Source of the DNA: an uncultured Alphaproteobacteria bacterium
GTDB lineage: Bacteria > Pseudomonadota > Alphaproteobacteria > Caulobacterales > Parvularculaceae
NCBI GenBank assembly: GCA_902826095.1
Contig: CADEDN010000028.1
Coordinates: 1 to 44,650 of the forward strand
Direction: 5' to 3'
Length of the DNA: 44,650 nucleotides
Positions 41,873 through 44,650 of this stretch are shown in pieces. Under the pieces are notes generated by a model. The model was given only the letters and a program-made list of their open reading frames with translations. It was not told the origin of the DNA and searched no databases. The position numbers and the translations under genes were made by a program. Within the stretch, counting starts at the first letter, position 1. Each line of letters begins with the position of its first letter.

Positions 41873-42898
41873 ATGGATGAGCTGGTCGGCGCGCTGCCAT
41901 TTCTCTTCCTGATCATTTTCTTTTTCATCATTCCGGCGATCACCCGCCAGCAGCGCGGCGCCGAGCTTGAGCGGCGCTTTGCGCGAATTCAGCGCAAGCG
42001 AAAGTCGCGCATCATCGCCATCGTGCATCGCCAGGAGCCGATGGGCCTTCTCGGCATTCCGGTGCTTCGCTACATCGATCTCAATGACGCTGAAGACGTG
42101 CTCGAAGCGATCCGCACGACGCCGGCGAGCCAGCCGATCGAACTCGTCTTGCACACGCCGGGCGGCCTCGTCCTTCCCGCCTTGCAGATCGCGCGCGCGC
42201 TGAAAGCGCACCCGGCGAAGACGACAGTGTTCGTCCCGCATTACGCGATGTCGGGCGGCACCTTGATCGCCCTCGCCGCCGACGAAATCGTGCTCAACAA
42301 ACACGCGGTCCTTGGACCGATCGATCCGCAGATCGGCGGCGTGCCGGCCGCTTCGCTGCTGCGGCTGCGCAAGGAGAAATCGCCCGACGCGACGGACGAT
42401 TACACTTACGTTCTCGCCGATGTCGGCCAGATGGCGATCGACCAGCTGAAACGCGCGGCGCGCGATTTGCTGAAAGGCACAGTCTCCGACAATGCGGCGG
42501 TCGGGGCGGCGGACCAGCTCGCCAGCGGGCGCTGGACGCATGATTATCCGATCGAAGCGGGCGAAGCGCGCGAGATCGGCCTTAATGTCTCGACCAATAT
42601 GCCGGCCGACATCACCGAACTGATGGCGCTGTTCCCGGACCGCCTGTCGCGCACCAGCGTCAAATATATCGGCGCCAACGCCGGGCTCTTCGGCCTCTTC
42701 AGGCCGAAACCGCCGGCGCCCCGCCCGGAAATGCGCGCCAGCCCCACCTTGTCGGAGCGAACGCCCTTCACCGGCTACGAGCCGCATGCCGGCGCGCGAA
42801 GCTTTTCCTACGGGCCATGGAACCCGAAGGATTTGCGACAGCAATCGCAGCCGGGCCCCTCGGCGGAAGACCTGATCGAACGCCCCCGCCGGCGCTGA
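41873..42898 (+). CDS. Membrane-anchored ClpP-fold serine protease (SDH proteinase family)
   Basis: This is a 341-residue protein with a single N-terminal transmembrane helix (about residues 6-24). A Clp/crotonase-fold domain follows with LVLHTPGGLVLPA and the likely nucleophile Ser in AMSGGT (about residue 126). The C-terminal tail is Pro/Arg-rich and lacks clear fold. It belongs to the 'serine dehydrogenase proteinase' (SDH) group, in which the ClpP-type fold is anchored to the membrane. It probably degrades or processes membrane-linked substrates; none is known. Confidence 0.88.
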   Translation: MDELVGALPFLFLIIFFFIIPAITRQQRGAELERRFARIQRKRKSRIIAIVHRQEPMGLLGIPVLRYIDLNDAEDVLEAIRTTPASQPIELVLHTPGGLVLPALQIARALKAHPAKTTVFVPHYAMSGGTLIALAADEIVLNKHAVLGPIDPQIGGVPAASLLRLRKEKSPDATDDYTYVLADVGQMAIDQLKRAARDLLKGTVSDNAAVGAADQLASGRWTHDYPIEAGEAREIGLNVSTNMPADITELMALFPDRLSRTSVKYIGANAGLFGLFRPKPPAPRPEMRASPTLSERTPFTGYEPHAGARSFSYGPWNPKDLRQQSQPGPSAEDLIERPRRR

Positions 42899-42918
42899 AG
42901 CGCGACCCAAGACCCCCC

Positions 42919-43029
42919 TGTCATCCCGGAAATTCGCGAAGCGAATTATCCGGGATCCCGGGCGGCTGGGGGCCCTCCCTATCACGGGGTCCCGGATCAA
43001 TCGCTGCGCGATTGTCCGGGATGACAATG
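42919..43029. repeat. Nested palindromic repeat, copy 1
   Basis: It starts TGTCATCCCGG and ends CCGGGATGACA-like, so the whole unit is inverted. Inside are two smaller hairpins, AATTCGC-GAA-GCGAATT and CAATCGC-TGC-GCGATTG. The copy at 43081-43194 matches along the whole unit except for the middle spacer. Confidence 0.85.
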
Positions 43030-43080
43030 GGGGGCGATCGTCCGTACACGTCAGGAACAAAAACGGAAACTGCAATTCCT

Positions 43081-43194
43081 TGTCATCCCGGAAATTCGCG
43101 AAGCGAATTATCCGGGATCCCGCGCGGCCGGGGGGGGGCTCTCAATTTCACGGGGTCCCGGATCAATCGCTGCGCGATTGTCCGGATGACAATG
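43081..43194. repeat. Nested palindromic repeat, copy 2
   Basis: It has the same outer ends and inner hairpins as copy 1, in direct orientation and 51 bases away, with a differing central spacer (a G-run). It loses one G in the final CCGGATGACA. The two copies look like recent tandem or adjacent insertions of one element. Confidence 0.85.
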
Positions 43195-43204
43195 CATGGT
43201 GAAA

Positions 43205-43247
43205 ACCCGAAAACCCGCGCCCGTTGAACTTTTACGGGACGCGGGTT
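43205..43247 (-). terminator. Intrinsic terminator of the RNA candidate
   Basis: On the minus strand a 13-base stem, AACCCGCG with CCCGT against ACGGG with CGCGGGTT (one bulged base), has a loop AAAAGTTCA and is followed by TTTCGGGTTTT-type U-rich sequence. Orientation fits an RNA reading leftward. Confidence 0.7.
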
Positions 43248-43554
43248 CTCGTCATCGCGGGAAGGATTTCCCCGAAGGTTTCGGAAGAGCGGCGCGCGGG
43301 ACAAGTCCGTGCATTGTGTCTCAGTCATGTGGGACTTCTCAAGTTCAGTCCCGCGCTCCCGGACGTTGTCTGGCGCCAACCTGAGGACGGTTTACCGGGG
43401 TAGCCCATTCGTTACCTACTAGGGCCATTGCCGGCGGTTCAGGTCAGCCGGCAGGGTCTCGTGAGGGCCTCCAAGATGCAGCCCTCCTGCCCGCTCGCCG
43501 GGGCTTCCCGCACTTTAAGGCCTGGTACCAAAAAGCCTCTTCCGAGCGGGTCGC
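43213..43554 (-). ncRNA. Unclassified structured RNA, about 340 bases
   Basis: The minus strand has a promoter-like TATATT (43561-43566), then a strongly folded segment, then a terminator. A 9-base helix closes the body (CTCTTCCGA 43537-43545 with TCGGAAGAG 43281-43289). Internal stems are CCCGCTCG/CGAGCGGG (43490-43497, 43543-43550), GAGGGC/GCCCTC, TGCCGGC/GCCGGCA and GCGCGGGAC/GTCCCGCGC (43294-43302, 43348-43356). Size fits tmRNA, RNase P or a large sRNA. However, the tRNA-like T loop and tag of tmRNA, the GGAAAGTC core of RNase P and 6S features are not visible. Class is unresolved. Confidence 0.5.
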
Positions 43555-43560
43555 GCTTCT

Positions 43561-43591
43561 AATATAGGCGCGCCGTCAAGGGGTGGGACAA
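43561..43591 (-). promoter_or_regulatory. Candidate promoter of the RNA gene
   Basis: On the minus strand, TTGTCC (43586-43591) and TATATT (43561-43566) are 19 bases apart (18 if CTATAT is read). Spacing is not ideal, but the -10 is a good match and lies seven bases before the proposed RNA 5' end. Confidence 0.4.
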
Positions 43592-43810
43592 CTTCGCCAA
43601 AGACGGCTTCAAAGCGGTTAACGCTTAACCTTAATGCCGTATACGGATCAATTGAATCAATCACTTGGGCGACGCGATCCTTGACGCGATCGCGCGAAAA
43701 CCGCGGAAATTCGCTCGCGCCGCGCTCCCCTGCGACAACCTGCCGCAGGGAGGAGCGAATGCGCATATACTCTGTATACAGAACGTCGGCGGCGAACGGC
43801 CCTCCGCTTT

Positions 43811-43944
43811 CCTCCCCCGCGTCAGCGGGGGAGGTGTCGGCGAAGCCGACGGAGGGGGTCAGTCATCGAGACTGCGCGCGCGGATAGACCGCGCCCCCTC
43901 AGTCACGCGCGCGCGTGACAGCTCCCCCGCTCGCGCGGGGGAGC
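43811..43944. repeat. REP-like hairpin cluster
   Basis: Perfect hairpins: CCTCCCCCGC/GCGGGGGAGG (43811-43834), GTCGGC/GCCGAC (43836-43850), an 18-base palindrome GTCACGCGC/GCGCGTGAC (43902-43919) and GCTCCCCCGC/GCGGGGGAGC (43921-43944). The first and last resemble each other, as in paired REP units that flank each other. Confidence 0.7.
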
Positions 43945-44134
43945 AAAGGCGGCGCCCCAAGCCCTCCCCTAACCCCTCCCTTTCCAGGGGAGGGGAATCG
44001 AGCGTACTCTGTGTGCGGAGCGTCTGCCGGCGGGCGCGGAGGCGATTTGATCGTGTTATCAGGGACGCGCCGCAGCGCGCAAGCGGTGCGACGCCGATCC
44101 GGGATCTGGTGAGATAAGAGCGCCGCAAGCCGCG

Positions 44135-44234
44135 CGGGATCCCGGATCAGCGCCGCAGCCCTCATCCTGAGGAGCCGCCGTCAGGCGGCGTCTCGAAGGA
44201 CGCGCTGCAGCGCATCGGGGATGACAGGGTGGGG
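44135..44234. repeat. Dispersed 100-base palindromic repeat, copy 2
   Basis: It is the same unit as at 21348-21447, with identical ends and central GCCGCCGTCAGGCGGC hairpin. Five substitutions separate the copies. Confidence 0.85.
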
Positions 44235-44515
44235 TGAAAAGTCGGCGATGGCGAGACCCCGCTGGAACAGCCCAGGACCCCGCGAAGACGCACGCAGAAA
44301 TCCGCCTCCCGAGCCTGGCGCGATCGCGCTGACTTACCTTTCGTTAACCTTGAATGCGTGAGCCTGCCGTGAATATTTCGCCTACGACACGAAATCAGGC
44401 GGCCTGCGGGTCTGCCGGCGCCGCGCGAGGTGGCGGGGGCCGCGGCGGCGGGATAGGATCGGCGGGGACGGTGGCGCGCGCGCGGCCGCCGGTCGCGGGG
44501 CGGGAGCGGGGTCGC

Positions 44516-44650
44516 ATGAAACGATTGGCAATTCTGGCTTTGGTCAGCAGTCTGACGATTGGCGCCGCCCTCGCGCCCGCCGGCGCCCAGTCTCCTGATC
44601 CGGCGTCTCCTGATCCGGCGTCTCCTGATCCGGCGTCTCCTGATCCGGCG
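44516..44650 (+). CDS. Secreted protein with SPDPA repeats, 5' part only
   Basis: An ATG at 44516 begins a signal peptide (KRLAILALVSSLTIGAALAP, cleavage near GAQ at about residues 24-26). Perfect repeats of Ser-Pro-Asp-Pro-Ala follow until the window ends. The mature protein is therefore Pro/Asp-rich and extended, probably surface- or envelope-associated. Only 45 codons are present, so function is unknown. No clear ribosome site is seen in the GC-rich upstream sequence apart from GGAGCGGGG. Confidence 0.72.
   Translation, partial: MKRLAILALVSSLTIGAALAPAGAQSPDPASPDPASPDPASPDPA
44591..44650 (+). repeat. Four perfect 15-base tandem repeats
   Basis: TCTCCTGATCCGGCG is repeated four times without change (44591-44605, 44606-44620, 44621-44635, 44636-44650) and may go on beyond the window. 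Each unit encodes SPDPA. Identity at synonymous positions suggests recent expansion. Confidence 0.95.

Larger units (their letters stand above)
42899..44515. other. Long gene-poor region rich in palindromes
   Basis: No protein gene is supported here. From left to right it holds two nested palindromic repeats (42919-43194), a structured RNA candidate (43213-43554), REP-like hairpins (43811-43944), a 12-base palindrome TCTGTATACAGA at 43771-43782, a second copy of the 100-base repeat (44135-44234) and unassigned GC-rich sequence (44235-44515). Several open frames exist but share no codon bias with real genes. Confidence 0.6.

Noticed and set aside
40940-43075. A 711-codon minus-strand open frame antisense to the secreted protein and ClpP-fold protease
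   Set aside because: It lies exactly opposite two well-supported genes, is full of Arg/Asp/Gly runs and has no recognisable motif. High GC removes stop codons from the antisense frame.
43213-43554. Assignment of the RNA candidate to tmRNA, RNase P RNA or 6S RNA
   Set aside because: No GTTCRA T-loop or tag sequence, no GGAAAGTC core, and no 6S-like single bulged hairpin could be found, so no class is named.
43665-44117. Possible protein genes of 60-150 codons in the palindrome-rich region
   Set aside because: They run through REP hairpins, lack ribosome sites and show no codon bias.
1-44650. CRISPR arrays or transposase genes
   Set aside because: No regularly spaced repeats with unique spacers and no DDE transposase reading frame were seen. 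The tandem 15-base units at the right end are coding repeats without spacers.

Overview
The window is GC-rich DNA from an alphaproteobacterium. The evidence is the flaF-flbT-flagellin locus with a sigma54-type flagellin promoter, a P-type trb conjugation operon of alphaproteobacterial type, strong GC bias at third codon positions, and dispersed palindromic repeats of the 'CCTCATCCTGAGGAGC...' and 'TCATCCCGGA...' types. The order within the class cannot be fixed from the sequence alone.

Region 1 (1-10.2 kb) is the end of an integrative and conjugative element. It holds a trb type IV secretion operon (trbB end, trbC, D, E, J, L, F, G, I, then DUF2274 and DUF736 genes), an AlpA/MerR-like excisionase candidate and a tyrosine integrase. 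The integrase stops 20 bases before the 3' end of a tRNA gene with anticodon CAT, the likely attachment site.

Region 2 (10.2-21.2 kb) is chromosomal flank: a SIMPL-domain protein, a beta-barrel-like protein, then a possible signalling locus. That locus has a secreted subtilisin-like protease facing an ECF sigma factor/anti-sigma pair, followed by a membrane protein that joins a TIR domain to TPR-like repeats, and a small secreted protein of unknown function. An acyltransferase/GFA protein pair and a decayed SNF2-type helicase gene follow.

Region 3 (21.5-29.1 kb) is mostly metabolic: an MFS transporter, a short-chain dehydrogenase with a Tat-like signal, an arylamine N-acetyltransferase, a secreted HMA-like protein, a GabT-type aminotransferase and an acetolactate-synthase-like ThDP enzyme. 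Region 4 (29.1-32.6 kb) pairs a membrane-anchored LuxR-type regulator with a DUF4199 membrane protein, then holds the flagellin cluster (flaG, flagellin, flaF, flbT).

Region 5 (32.6-42.9 kb) has a tightly overlapping trio (2OG-Fe(II) oxygenase, GNAT, phytoene-desaturase-like oxidoreductase), a zinc metalloprotease lipoprotein with glutathione peroxidase, a MoxR ATPase, an epoxide-hydrolase-like protein, a secreted hypothetical and a membrane-anchored ClpP-fold protease. Region 6 (42.9-44.65 kb) has almost no coding sequence. It contains nested palindromic repeats, a probable structured RNA with its own promoter and terminator on the minus strand, REP-like hairpins, and the start of a secreted protein made of 5-residue tandem repeats that runs off the window.
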